NCBI RefSeq assembly: GCF_003604215.1
Contig: NZ_QXGS01000003.1
Location: 186,001-250,000, forward strand
From: Teichococcus vastitatis
GTDB lineage: Bacteria > Pseudomonadota > Alphaproteobacteria > Acetobacterales > Acetobacteraceae
Length of the DNA stretch: 64,000 nucleotides
Direction: 5' to 3'
In this document: piece after piece, positions 38,477-47,815 of the stretch
Layout of the letters: each line of letters starts with the position of its first letter
Position numbering within the stretch: position 1 is the first letter of the stretch
Notes under the pieces: model-generated
The model's input: the letters and a program-made list of their open reading frames with translations, nothing else
What the model was told of the DNA's origin: nothing
The model's database searches: none
Made by a program: the position numbers and the translations under genes

Positions 38477-39508
38477 TCAGCCATGCCAGCCTGTCAGGAA
38501 CCGCCGCAGTAGGCCGCCGATTACCGCCGTGTTGTAGCCGCCTTCCTGCACCATCACCGTGGGCAGGCCGAGACCGGACAGGCGCTGCGCTGCGCCGGCG
38601 AAGCCATCGGCGGTGACGCGCAGGAAGCTCAGCGGCTCGTGTTCGGACGCGTCGAAACCCAGCGGCACCACCAGCGCCTCGGCGCCGAAGCTGCGCGCCG
38701 CGGCCGCGGCCGCGTCCACGGCCTCAAGCCAAGGGCTATCACCGGTTCCGCGGGGCAGTGGAAAGTTGCGGTTGAAGCCCTGGCCGGCACCTCCGCCCGT
38801 TTCCGAGGCGTGGCCGACATACCAGGGGTAATAGCTTGCCGGATCGCCATGCACTGACAGGGTCAGCACATCCGGCCGGTCCCAGAAGATGCCCTGGGTG
38901 CCGTTGCCGTGATGCGCGTCGATGTCGATCACCGCCACCCGTGCGGCACCCGCCCGGCGCAGCGCCTCGGCGGCCAAAGCGCTGTTGTTGACGTAGCAAT
39001 GCCCGCCGGCACGGGCGGCATAGGCATGGTGCCCGGGCGGGCGCGCCAGGGCATAGGCGCTGCCGCCCTGGGCCGCCACCCCGGCCGCCGCCAGCGCGCA
39101 GCTGGCCGCGGCCAGGACCGATTCCCAGGTGCCGGGGCCGATCGGGCAAGCGGTATCGGCAGTGAACCAGCCGGTGCGGCCGATGATCGGCCCCGACAAG
39201 GTGGCACCCTGCGCCAGCATTTCCGGCGAGGGGTGCATGTTGGCCACGACCTCCGGCCCGCTATCCGGCATCGCGGCCCATTCGGCGGCCGCTTCCTGCA
39301 GGAAGGCCACGTAGTCGGTGGCATGCACCGCCAGCAGCGCCTCCGGCGCCACCAGGGCAGGCGTGGCGATCTCCGCGCCCATCTGCTTCAGGGCGTCCAG
39401 CAGCGCCTCGGCACGTGCGGCGACCTCGAAATTCAGCCGCACCTGGCCACGCTGGAGAAAGAACTGCGGCTGGTGCCGCGACTGGTCGGGATGGGCAAAG
39501 GCATGCAT
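38477..39508 (-). CDS. Histone deacetylase-like amidohydrolase (acetylpolyamine amidohydrolase type)
   Basis: This is a zinc amidohydrolase of the HDAC superfamily. The 343-residue protein has the tandem His in RPPGHHAY, GHCYVNNSALAAE, zinc-binding Asp and His in DIDAHHGNGTQ and the second zinc Asp in GFDASEHEPL, followed by the Gly-rich QEGGYN block; all the catalytic residues seem intact. Bacterial members deacetylate polyamines or other small acyl-amides. Polyamine genes speD and speE lie about 16 kb away, too far to count as context. The start at 39508 gives MHAFAHPDQSRH; no clear ribosome site precedes it. Confidence 0.9.
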   Translation of the reverse strand: MHAFAHPDQSRHQPQFFLQRGQVRLNFEVAARAEALLDALKQMGAEIATPALVAPEALLAVHATDYVAFLQEAAAEWAAMPDSGPEVVANMHPSPEMLAQGATLSGPIIGRTGWFTADTACPIGPGTWESVLAAASCALAAAGVAAQGGSAYALARPPGHHAYAARAGGHCYVNNSALAAEALRRAGAARVAVIDIDAHHGNGTQGIFWDRPDVLTLSVHGDPASYYPWYVGHASETGGGAGQGFNRNFPLPRGTGDSPWLEAVDAAAAAARSFGAEALVVPLGFDASEHEPLSFLRVTADGFAGAAQRLSGLGLPTVMVQEGGYNTAVIGGLLRRFLTGWHG

Positions 39509-39573
39509 GACACCGAGGCTAGTGCCGATTCCGCCGGCTTGTCGATCCGCCGCCGGCATCCGTCCATCCGGCC

Positions 39574-41295
39574 TCAGGCCAAAAGCTCGGCCTGCGCCCC
39601 GTTCAGCCGCTGGTACAGAGCGTTGCGCTGCATCAGCTCGGCATGGGTTCCCTGGGCCGAGATGCCGCTGCGATCGACCACGACGATGCGGTCGGCGTTG
39701 CGCACCGTGGCCAGACGGTGGGCGATCACCAGGGTGGTGCGGCCTTCCGCCAGCTCGGTGAGGGATTGCTGGATCGCCCGCTCGGTTTCCGTGTCGAGTG
39801 CCGAGGTCGCCTCGTCCAGGATCAGGATCGGCGGGTTCTTCAGAAAGATCCGCGCGATGGCCAGCCGCTGCTTCTGCCCGCCGGACAGCTTCACGCCGCG
39901 CTCGCCGATCAGCGTGTCGAGACCTTCCGGCAGTTGCTCGATCAGCTGGTCCAGCCGGGCGCGGCGCGCGGCCTCCAGGATCTCGGCTTCCGAGGCGCCG
40001 AGGCGGCCATAGGCGATGTTCTCCCGCAGCGTGCCGGCGAACAGGAACACGTCCTGCTGGACGATGCCGATCTGCGCCCGCAGCGACGCCAAAGTCATCT
40101 GGCGGATGTCGATGCCATCGATGGTGATGCGGCCGCCCTGCACCTCATAGAAGCGCGGCAGGAGCGAGCAGAGGGTGGTTTTACCCGCGCCGGACGGCCC
40201 GACAAAGGCAACGGTATGGCCGGCGGCGATGCGGAGCTCCACCCCGTCCAGTACCGGCCGACCGGTGCCGTAGCCAAAGCGCACCTGCTCGTAGCGGATC
40301 TCGCCACGCAGGGCGGGCGCCGGGCGGGCATCGAGGGCATCGGCGATGTCGGGCCGGGTGTCCAGCAGCTCGGTGTAGCGGCGGAAGCCGGCGATGCCCT
40401 TAGGATAGGTCTCGATCACCGCGCTGATCTTCTCCACCGGGCGGAAGAACACGCCGACCAGCAGCAGGAAGCCGACGAATTCGCCATTGGTGAGCTGGCC
40501 GTTCAGCACGAACCAGCTGCCGGCCAGCATCACCACCATCTGGGTCAATCGCATGCCGAGGTAGTTCAGCGACATGCTGGCGGCCATGATGCGGTAGGCC
40601 TCGAGCTTGGTGGAGCGATAGCGGGCGTTGTCGCGGGCGAACAGGGTGCGCTCGTGATCCTCGTTGCCGAAGGCCTGCACCACGCGGATGCCGCCCACCG
40701 CTTCCTCGATGCGCGCGTTGAAGGCGCCGACACGGCCGAACAGGTTGCGCCAGGTCACCGTCATGCGGGCGCCGTAATGGGTGGAGGCCCAGGCGATCAG
40801 CGGCACGATCACCGCCGTCATCAGCGCCAGCGGCACGTTCACCGTGAACATCAGGGCAAAGGCGCCGAGAAAGGTCATCACGGCGATGAACAGGTCTTCG
40901 GGCCCGTGATGCGCGACTTCGCCGACCTCCTCCAGATCCTTGGTGACCCGCGCCACGAGATGGCCGGTCTTCTGGTTGTCATAGAACTGGAAGGACAGCC
41001 TCTGCAGGTGATCAAACGCCTTGCGGCGCATCTCGGTCTCGATGTTGATGCCGAGGGCGTGGCCCCAATAGGTGACCACCGCCATCAGGCCGGTGTTCAT
41101 CAGGTAGACTACGAGCAGGCCGAGCGCGGCCAACAGGATCAGCGGCCAGTCCTGGCGCGGCAGCAGCACGTCCACAAAGGCCTTCACTGCGATCGGGAAG
41201 GCCAGCTCCAGCACGCCCGACAGCACGGCGCAGGAGAAATCGAGCAGGAACAACCGCCGATGGGGGCGGTAATAGGCGAAGAAGCGCCGCAGCAT
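39574..41295 (-). CDS. ABC exporter, fused membrane and ATPase domains (MsbA-like)
   Basis: The 573-residue half-transporter has a six-helix exporter membrane domain (about residues 1-310; the FYDNQKTGHLVARVTKDLEEV coupling region is visible) and an ATPase domain with Walker A GPSGAGKTT, Q-loop IVQQDVFLF, signature LSGGQKQR, Walker B ILILDEATSALD and the His switch in VIAHRL. It would work as a homodimer. Lipid, drug or polysaccharide export are all possible. It lies 65 bases upstream of the HDAC-like gene on the same strand. Confidence 0.9.
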   Translation of the reverse strand: MLRRFFAYYRPHRRLFLLDFSCAVLSGVLELAFPIAVKAFVDVLLPRQDWPLILLAALGLLVVYLMNTGLMAVVTYWGHALGINIETEMRRKAFDHLQRLSFQFYDNQKTGHLVARVTKDLEEVGEVAHHGPEDLFIAVMTFLGAFALMFTVNVPLALMTAVIVPLIAWASTHYGARMTVTWRNLFGRVGAFNARIEEAVGGIRVVQAFGNEDHERTLFARDNARYRSTKLEAYRIMAASMSLNYLGMRLTQMVVMLAGSWFVLNGQLTNGEFVGFLLLVGVFFRPVEKISAVIETYPKGIAGFRRYTELLDTRPDIADALDARPAPALRGEIRYEQVRFGYGTGRPVLDGVELRIAAGHTVAFVGPSGAGKTTLCSLLPRFYEVQGGRITIDGIDIRQMTLASLRAQIGIVQQDVFLFAGTLRENIAYGRLGASEAEILEAARRARLDQLIEQLPEGLDTLIGERGVKLSGGQKQRLAIARIFLKNPPILILDEATSALDTETERAIQQSLTELAEGRTTLVIAHRLATVRNADRIVVVDRSGISAQGTHAELMQRNALYQRLNGAQAELLA

Positions 41296-41400
41296 GGAAG
41301 CCGGTCCCTGGCCAGGATTGAGAGAGCCGCGCGGCGCAACACGGCCGCCCGGCTCCCTATCCGGCGAGAGGCCGGCGTGGTCAACCGCCGCGCCCGCGGA

Positions 41401-42399
41401 TCAGCCCAGCGAGGACATGTTCATCGGTACCGGCACCCAGTCATAGCCTTTGCCGGCCCGTGCCACATGGCCGAGGCCGGGCCAGGGGAAGTGGTAGGAC
41501 AGCACCGGGTGCCGGTCGGTGGCCAGGCGGTCCAGCATGCGGCTGCGGATCTGCGCCGACAGCTTCGAATCGGTGTCGTAGGAGAATTCCCACGCCGGCC
41601 GCTTCAGCAGGAGGATATGGTGGTGCGCCAGGTCGCCAGTGTTGACCATCACCTGGTTGCCGGAGGTGATGGCGTAGCAGTGATGCCCCACCGTATGGCC
41701 CGGCGTCGCGATCGCCACCACGCCCGGCGCGACTTCCTGCCCGTCCCGCACCATCACCAGGCGGTCGCGATAGGCCGACAGGTTCTTCTTCGCTCCCTCG
41801 ATGAAGACGTTCATGAAGGCCGGGCCGCGCTTGTTGCCGTCATCGGTCCAGTATTTCAGGTCCGCCTCCGATACCGCCACCTGGGCATTGGGGAAGACCC
41901 GTTGGCCGGCGGCGGTGGTCAGGCCCCAGCAATGATCATTATGGGCATGGGTCAGTACCACCAGGTCGATCTGCTCCGGCTCGATCCCGGCGGCCCGCAT
42001 GTTGGCCAGAAGCTGACCTGTGGTGGGACCGAACATCTTGCTGTCCGCCCCCATGCTCTCGCCCATGCCGGTATCGAACAAGATCAGCTGGCGCCCGGTG
42101 TTCAGCACCAGGATGTTCTGCTCCAGCGTCGCGGTATCCGGCGGCAGAAAGGCGGCTTCCAGGAGGCCCCGCAGCTCGGCGGGCGGGGAAGCGGGAAAGG
42201 CCGGCTCCGGCTGGCCCAGCGGCAGCCGGCCATCGGACACGATGGTGGCCTCGTATTCGCCCAAGCGGAACCGGTGCCAGGCCGGCGGCAGGCTGTTGCG
42301 GAACGGCGCCGCCGCCCCGGCATCCGGCACCCGCAGCGACAGCGCGCCGCCCATGGCGATTGCGCCGCCAAGCAAAGCGCGACGATTGAGCAAGGTCAT
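41401..42399 (-). CDS. Exported metallo-beta-lactamase-fold hydrolase
   Basis: The 332-residue protein starts with a Tat-like signal (MTLLNRRALLGGAIAMGGA, twin Arg then hydrophobic stretch), so it is probably periplasmic. The MBL metal motif is THAHNDHCWG (HxHxDH), followed by downstream His in ATPGHTVGHH, the bridging Asp in VNTGDLAHHH and a final His in SYHFPWPGLGH. Members of this branch include lactonases and other esterases; which applies here is unclear. A GGGGAAAC ribosome site precedes the ATG at 42399. Confidence 0.87.
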   Translation of the reverse strand: MTLLNRRALLGGAIAMGGALSLRVPDAGAAAPFRNSLPPAWHRFRLGEYEATIVSDGRLPLGQPEPAFPASPPAELRGLLEAAFLPPDTATLEQNILVLNTGRQLILFDTGMGESMGADSKMFGPTTGQLLANMRAAGIEPEQIDLVVLTHAHNDHCWGLTTAAGQRVFPNAQVAVSEADLKYWTDDGNKRGPAFMNVFIEGAKKNLSAYRDRLVMVRDGQEVAPGVVAIATPGHTVGHHCYAITSGNQVMVNTGDLAHHHILLLKRPAWEFSYDTDSKLSAQIRSRMLDRLATDRHPVLSYHFPWPGLGHVARAGKGYDWVPVPMNMSSLG

Positions 42400-42494
42400 G
42401 ATCGTGTTTCCCCATTCGCTGCAGCGTCCGGCTACGCCGTTCTTCCGGCTTGCACGGAGCGGAGCATGTTCGCGCGAAGGATGCAACGCGGGCT

Positions 42495-43157
42495 CTAACG
42501 CCCGCGGTTCAGTAGATGGGTCATGGCCGCGGTGCCGAGCACCGGCACCAGCAAGTTGCCTACAGGGATCACGGCCAGCGCCGCCAGCACGCCGCCCACC
42601 GCCAGCACTTCGTTGCGCCGTTGCCGCCGCAGGATGCGCGACTCGGCCACCGACATGCGGCGCTGCGCCACCCCCTCGAACAGGCCATAGCCGAGCGACA
42701 CCGCCGCCACCGCCCAGAACAGCACCACCCCGAGCGGCGGCAGGGCGATGGCCAGCGGCAGGATCAGAAGGCTGAGCAGCAGCAGCCGCACCGAAAAGGC
42801 GAGGTTGGCGCGGATCTGCGCCGCCAGGGAGGCGCCGCGCGCCTCCGGCAGGCCGGGATAGAAGCGGCGCTCCACGGCATCGGCCACGTCGTCCAGGAAC
42901 AGGCTGGTGATCGCCAGCATCACCGGCAGGAACAGCCAGACGGCGCCCACCAGCACCAGCGCGCCGCCGAGCAGCCCGGCGGCGGTGGCCATCCAGCCCT
43001 GGCCGCCGGCCAGCGCCCCGGCGCCCCAATCCGCCAGCCAGGCGAGACCAGCAAAGGCCAGGATGGAGGCACCCAGCCCCTTCAGCAGCGGACCGCGGAA
43101 TCCGGGATCGCCGAGCTGGCGCAGGGGCAGGATCAGGCTGGCAGGCACGGCGCGCAT
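42495..43157 (-). CDS. EI24-domain membrane protein (CysZ-like)
   Basis: The 220-residue protein from ATG 43157 has several hydrophobic segments (ILAFAGLAWLADW, LLGGALVLVGAVWLFLPVML, LLLLSLLILPLAIALPPLGV, VLFWAVAAVSLGYGLF, VLAALAVIPVGNLLVPVLGT) and the EI24/CysZ pattern FLDDVADAVERRFYPGLP plus RRMSVAESR. CysZ transports sulfate in E. coli, but no sulfur genes lie here, so the function stays open. It is divergent from cpdB over a 142-base gap that must hold both promoters. Confidence 0.83.
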   Translation of the reverse strand: MRAVPASLILPLRQLGDPGFRGPLLKGLGASILAFAGLAWLADWGAGALAGGQGWMATAAGLLGGALVLVGAVWLFLPVMLAITSLFLDDVADAVERRFYPGLPEARGASLAAQIRANLAFSVRLLLLSLLILPLAIALPPLGVVLFWAVAAVSLGYGLFEGVAQRRMSVAESRILRRQRRNEVLAVGGVLAALAVIPVGNLLVPVLGTAAMTHLLNRGR

Positions 43158-43299
43158 GAGCGAGTTCCGGAGGCAGGTTGACAGGCGGATATGGGATGCC
43201 GGGCGACGGGGCGGAAGGCCGGCCGGACCACGGCCGGGGTTGATCGGCGCCGCCGGGCCGCCGAAGATGCCGGAACATCCGATCGGCCGAGGCTGTGTC

Positions 43300-45232
43300 A
43301 TGCCGCGCAACGTCCTGTCCCGCCGTGCCCTGCTGCTCTGCGGCGTGGTCCTGGTCCTGCCCTGGACGGCCGGTGCCCAGGCAGCACCACGCCTTCGCCT
43401 GCGGCTGCTGGAAACCACGGACCTGCACGTCAACGTCTTTCCCTATGATTACTACCGGGACCGGACGGACGACACGGTGGGCCTCGCCAAGACCGCCAAC
43501 CTGATCGCCGCGGCGCGGGCGGAAGTGCCGAATACGTTGTTGTTCGACAATGGCGACGTGATCCAGGGAAGCCCCCTCGGCGACTACATGGCCTATTCCC
43601 GCGGGCTGAAGCCCGGCGAGGTGCATCCGGTGGTCGCGGCGATGAACAGCCTCGGCTATCTGTGCGGCACGTTGGGCAACCACGAGTTCAATTACGGGCT
43701 GGACTATCTGGGCAAGGCCCTGGTCGGGCAGAACTTCCCCAGCGTCTGTGCCAATGTGCTGAAAACCGACGGCACGCCGCTGGTGCCGCCGACCCGCGTC
43801 TTCACGCGGGAGATGGTGGACGAGGCCGGGGCGAAGCACAACCTGCGCATCGGCGTCATCGGCTTCGTGCCGCCGCAGATCCTGCAATGGGACCAGGCGC
43901 ACCTGCAGGGCCGCCTGACCGCCACCGACATCGTGGAAGCCGCCCGCCGGCACCTGCCGCAGCTCCGGGCAGAGGCCGACATCGTGGTCGCACTGTGCCA
44001 TTACGGAATCGCCGGCGGCGAGGCGAAGCCGGGGGCCGAGAACGCCGCGCTGCACCTGGCGCAGGTGCCGGGCATCGATGCCATCATGACCGGCCACCAG
44101 CACCTCGTGTTTCCCGGCAAGGACTTTGCCAACATCCCCGACGTAGATGCGCAGCGCGGCACACTGCACGGTATGCCGGCGGTGATGGCCGGCTTCTGGG
44201 GCAGCCATCTCGGCGTTATCGACCTGACGCTGGAACGGCGCGGCGGCGCCTGGTCGGTGGCGGAGTTCGCCACGGAAGCGCGGCCGATCTATGAGCGCGC
44301 CGCGGATCGCAATGTCGTGGCCAAGGTCTCCGCCAGCAAGGCCGTTCTGGCTGCCGCCCGCCCCGAGCACGAGGCGACGCTGATCTATGTCCGCCAGCCG
44401 GTGGGCGAGACGCGGGCGCCGATCACCAGCTACTGGGCCCTGGTGGCGGACGACCCCTCTGTGCAGATCGTGTCGAATGCCCAGCTCTGGTACGTGCGCG
44501 ACCTCGCGAAGAATGCCGGGCTGGGCGACCTGCCGCTCCTGTCCGCGGCGGCGCCGTTCAAGGCCGGCGGCCGCGGCGGCCCGGACTACTACACCGACGT
44601 GAAGCCCGGTCCCGTCGCCATCAAGGACGTGGCCGACATCTATCTCTACCCGAACACGCTGCGCGTGGTGAAGGTGACCGGAGCACAGCTGCGGGAATGG
44701 CTGGAGCGCTCCGCCGGCCTGTTCAACCGCATCGACCTGGCTTCCGGCACCGACCAGCCGCTGATCGACCCGCGCTTTCCATCCTACAATTTCGACGTGA
44801 TCGACGGCGTCACCTACCGCATCGACGTCACGCAGCCTGCGCGCTACGACAATGACGGCAAGGTGGTCGCACCGCATCCGGGACCTGGCCTGGAATCGCC
44901 AGCCGGTCGGCCCGGCGCAGGAGTTCCTGGTGGTCACCAACAATTACCGTGCTGGTGGCGGCGGCCATTTCCCGGGCGCCGATGGCAGCACGATCGTGCT
45001 CGAAGCGCCGGACCTGAACCGCGACGTTGTTGTGCGCTACATCGTCGAACAGAAGGTGATCGATCCGCAGGCGGACAACAACTGGTCCCTGGCGCCCTGG
45101 CCCGCCGCGGCGCGGGTGACGCTGGCCACCGGGGCGGGCGCCGCACCCTTCCGCCCGCGTGGGCTGCTCGCCGAGCCGCTCGGCAACACGCAGGTCGGCT
45201 TCACCCAGTATCGCCTCAGCCATGCCGGCTGA
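43300..45232 (+). pseudogene. cpdB: Periplasmic 2',3'-cyclic-nucleotide phosphodiesterase/3'-nucleotidase, interrupted by a frameshift
   Basis: The intact gene would make a periplasmic enzyme that turns 2',3'-cyclic and 3'-nucleotides into nucleosides. The signal peptide runs from MPRNVLSRR to TAGAQA. The metallophosphatase domain has ETTDLHVNV, FDNGDVIQGSPLGDY, GTLGNHEFNYGLDY and TGHQH; the C-terminal nucleotidase domain follows. The frame is good to about base 44866 (DVTQPARYDNDGKVV). The expected continuation (HRIRDL, LVVTNNYRAGGGGHFPG, DPQADNNWSL) is in the next frame, from 44870 to 45232. The change equals one extra base (or two lost) near 44855-44870. Read without correction, the first frame runs on to 45279 with nonsense residues, overlapping the next start. 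Confidence 0.85.
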
Positions 45233-45275
45233 GGCGGCCACCGGCCCAGCGCCGCAACCAGACCGGGATTCCACC

Positions 45276-46268
45276 ATGAAGGTCCTGCTCGCCACCGCGC
45301 TTTCCGCGCTGATCAGCCTCGGCACGGCGCGCGCCGCGGAGATCACGCCGGCCATCGTCTACGACATGGGCGGCAAGTTCGACAAATCCTTCAACGAGGG
45401 CGTGCACAAGGGTGGTCAGGACTTCGCCCGATCCAGCGGCATCGCCGTGCGCGAGTTCGAGCCGCAGAACGATACGCAACGGGAGCAGGCGCTGCGCAAC
45501 TTCGCCCGGCGCGGCCAGAACCCGATCATCGCCGTGGGCTTCAACCAGGCCAGCGCGGTGAAGACGGTGGCGGCCGAGTTCCCGCAGATCCGCTTCGTGA
45601 TCATCGATTCCGTGGTGGAGGGGCCCAATGTCGAATCCGTGCTGTTCCGCGAGGAACAGGGCAGCTACCTCGCCGGTCTGATCGCGGCGCTCAAGAGCAG
45701 CACCGGAAAGGTCGGCTTCATCGGCGGCATGGACGTGCCGCTGATCCGGAGGTTCGCCTGTGGCTACGTACAGGGCGCCAAGGCAGGCAATCCGAAGATC
45801 GAGGTGCTGCAGAACATGACCGGCTCCACGCCGACCGCCTGGAATGATCCGGTGCGCGGCGCGGAACTCGCCCGATCGCAGATCGAGCGTGGCGCCGACG
45901 TGATCTTCCACGCCGCCGGCGCCACCGGCAACGGCGTGCTGCAGGCTGCTGCCGATGCGGGCAAGTTCGGCATCGGCGTCGATTCCAACCAGAACCACCT
46001 GCATCCCGGCAGCGTGCTGACCAGCATGGTGAAGCAGCTCGATGTCGCAACGCGCACCACCTTGGAAGCGGCCCGCGACGGCAGCTGGAAGGCCGGCAAG
46101 CAGGTGCTGGGCTTGGCGGAAGATGGCGTCGGCCTCGCCTTCGACGAGAACAATGCATCGGTGGTCACGCCGGAGATGCGCCGCCGGATCGATCAGGCGA
46201 AGGTCGATATCATCGCCGGGCGCGTCGCCGTGCATGACTACATGAGCAACAATTCCTGCCCGAACTGA
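45276..46268 (+). CDS. BMP-family (PnrA-like) nucleoside-binding protein of an ABC transporter
   Basis: This is the periplasmic binding component of a nucleoside-type ABC importer. The 330-residue protein has a cleavable signal peptide (MKVLLATALSALISLGTARAAE) without a lipobox cysteine, so it should be soluble. BMP family blocks are YDMGGKFDKSFNEG, GFNQASAV, EEQGSYLAGLIAAL, GFIGGMDVPLIRRFACGY, AAGATGNGVLQAA and GVDSNQNHL. BMP proteins typically bind purine nucleosides. The ATG at 45276 follows GGGA. Its stop shares one base with the ATPase start (TGATG), so the transporter genes are coupled. Confidence 0.93.
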   Translation: MKVLLATALSALISLGTARAAEITPAIVYDMGGKFDKSFNEGVHKGGQDFARSSGIAVREFEPQNDTQREQALRNFARRGQNPIIAVGFNQASAVKTVAAEFPQIRFVIIDSVVEGPNVESVLFREEQGSYLAGLIAALKSSTGKVGFIGGMDVPLIRRFACGYVQGAKAGNPKIEVLQNMTGSTPTAWNDPVRGAELARSQIERGADVIFHAAGATGNGVLQAAADAGKFGIGVDSNQNHLHPGSVLTSMVKQLDVATRTTLEAARDGSWKAGKQVLGLAEDGVGLAFDENNASVVTPEMRRRIDQAKVDIIAGRVAVHDYMSNNSCPN

Positions 46269-47815
46269 TGGGCGCCCCGGCCGGCCCGCCACCTGCCATC
46301 GAGTTGCGCGGCATCGACAAGCGCTTCGGCGCCGTGCACGCCAACCACGCCATCGACCTCGTGGTCCGGCGCGGCCACATCCATGGCATCGTCGGCGAAA
46401 ATGGCGCCGGCAAGTCGACGCTGATGGCCATCCTGCACGGCTTCTATCAGGCCGATGCGGGCACCATCCTGGTGAACGGGGACGAAGCCCGCATCCGCGA
46501 CAGCCGCGATGCCATCCGCCTCGGCATCGAGATGGTGCACCAGCACTTCATGCTGGTGGAACGCTTCACCGTGCTGGAGAACGTCATGCTGGGCGCCGAG
46601 GGCGGCGCGCTGCTGGCGCGCGGCGCGGCTCGGGCACGGGCCGAGCTGCGCCGGCTCGGCGCCCAATATGGCCTCGGCGTCGATCCCGATGCCCTGGTTG
46701 AGGATCTGCCGGTGGGCGCGCAGCAGCGCGTCGAGATCCTGAAGGCGTTGTATCGCGGCGCCGAGGTGCTGATCCTCGACGAGCCGACCGGCGTGCTGAC
46801 GCCGCAGGAAGCGGACGATCTGTTCCGCGTGCTGCGCGCCCTGCGCGACCAGGGCCGCACGGTTCTGCTGATCACCCACAAGCTGCGCGAGATCATGGCG
46901 ATCACTGACCGTGTCTCGGTGATGCGCACCGGGCAAATGGTGGCGCATCGTGACACCGCCACCACCACGCCGGCCGAGCTAGGCGAGCTGATGATCGGCC
47001 GGCGGCTGGCCGCGCCCGCGCCGTTGCCGCCCATGCCGCGCGGCCCGGTGCTGCTGGAGGCACGCGGCCTCTCGGTGCGCGACCCGGCCGGTGTGGAGCG
47101 CGTCAAGGACGCCGATCTGGTGCTGCGGGGCGGCGAGATCCTGGGCATCGCCGGCGTCGCCGGAAACGGACAGGGGGAATTGCTGGAAGCGCTGACGGGC
47201 ATTCGCCGCCCGGTGGCAGGTGAGATCCGCTTCGCCGGGGAAACCGTGTTCCCCGGACCCGGCTTCGATGCCGCCGGCCTGCGCCGCAGGGGCCTGGGCC
47301 ATGTGCCGGAAGACCGGCTGCGCAGCGGCCTGCTGCGGCAGGACAGCGCCGCCGCCAGCGCCATCCTGGGCTACCAGAATGATCCCCGCTGGCGCCGGGG
47401 TGGCCTGTTGTCCCCCGCTGCCATGGCGGCGCATGCGGCGGGGCTGATGCGCGACTTCGATGTGCGGCCGCCGGAACCCGCCCTGCGCTCGGCGCTGTTT
47501 TCCGGCGGCAATCAGCAGAAGCTGATTCTGGGCCGCGAGATCGAGCGCGATCCGAAAGTGCTGCTGGTCGGCCAGCCGACGCGCGGGGTGGACATTGGCG
47601 GCATCAATGCCATCCACCAGCGGCTGCTGGCGCACCGCGCCGCCGGGCGCGCCGTGCTGGTGGTGTCGGTGGAGATCGAGGAGATCCTGGCGCTGAGCGA
47701 CCGGATCCTGGTGATGTGCGATGGACGGATCATGGGCGAATTGACCGCCGCCGAGGCGAATGAGCGCGAGCTGGGCCTGATGATGGCCGGCGTGACACCG
47801 GACGAGGCGGCTTGA
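46268..47815 (+). CDS. Nucleoside ABC transporter ATPase (two ATPase domains)
   Basis: The 515-residue protein has two ABC domains in tandem, as in sugar and nucleoside importers of the RbsA/NupO type. Domain one has Walker A GENGAGKST, Q-loop MVHQHFM, signature LPVGAQQR and Walker B LILDEPT. Domain two has a degenerate Walker A (GVAGNGQGE, no GKS) but a good signature FSGGNQQK and LVGQPTRGVDIG. A weak second Walker A is usual in this family. Its start overlaps the BMP gene and its stop overlaps the first permease. Confidence 0.95.
   Translation: MGAPAGPPPAIELRGIDKRFGAVHANHAIDLVVRRGHIHGIVGENGAGKSTLMAILHGFYQADAGTILVNGDEARIRDSRDAIRLGIEMVHQHFMLVERFTVLENVMLGAEGGALLARGAARARAELRRLGAQYGLGVDPDALVEDLPVGAQQRVEILKALYRGAEVLILDEPTGVLTPQEADDLFRVLRALRDQGRTVLLITHKLREIMAITDRVSVMRTGQMVAHRDTATTTPAELGELMIGRRLAAPAPLPPMPRGPVLLEARGLSVRDPAGVERVKDADLVLRGGEILGIAGVAGNGQGELLEALTGIRRPVAGEIRFAGETVFPGPGFDAAGLRRRGLGHVPEDRLRSGLLRQDSAAASAILGYQNDPRWRRGGLLSPAAMAAHAAGLMRDFDVRPPEPALRSALFSGGNQQKLILGREIERDPKVLLVGQPTRGVDIGGINAIHQRLLAHRAAGRAVLVVSVEIEEILALSDRILVMCDGRIMGELTAAEANERELGLMMAGVTPDEAA

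Noticed and set aside
41401..44943. Minus-strand open frame of 1180 codons spanning the MBL gene and reaching into cpdB
   Set aside because: Only the last 332 codons form a protein family (MBL fold). The rest is antisense to cpdB and overlaps the EI24 gene in another frame.
44852..45232. A separate small gene starting at ATG 44852
   Set aside because: The ATG is chance. The residues after 44870 are the C-terminal part of CpdB displaced by a frameshift.
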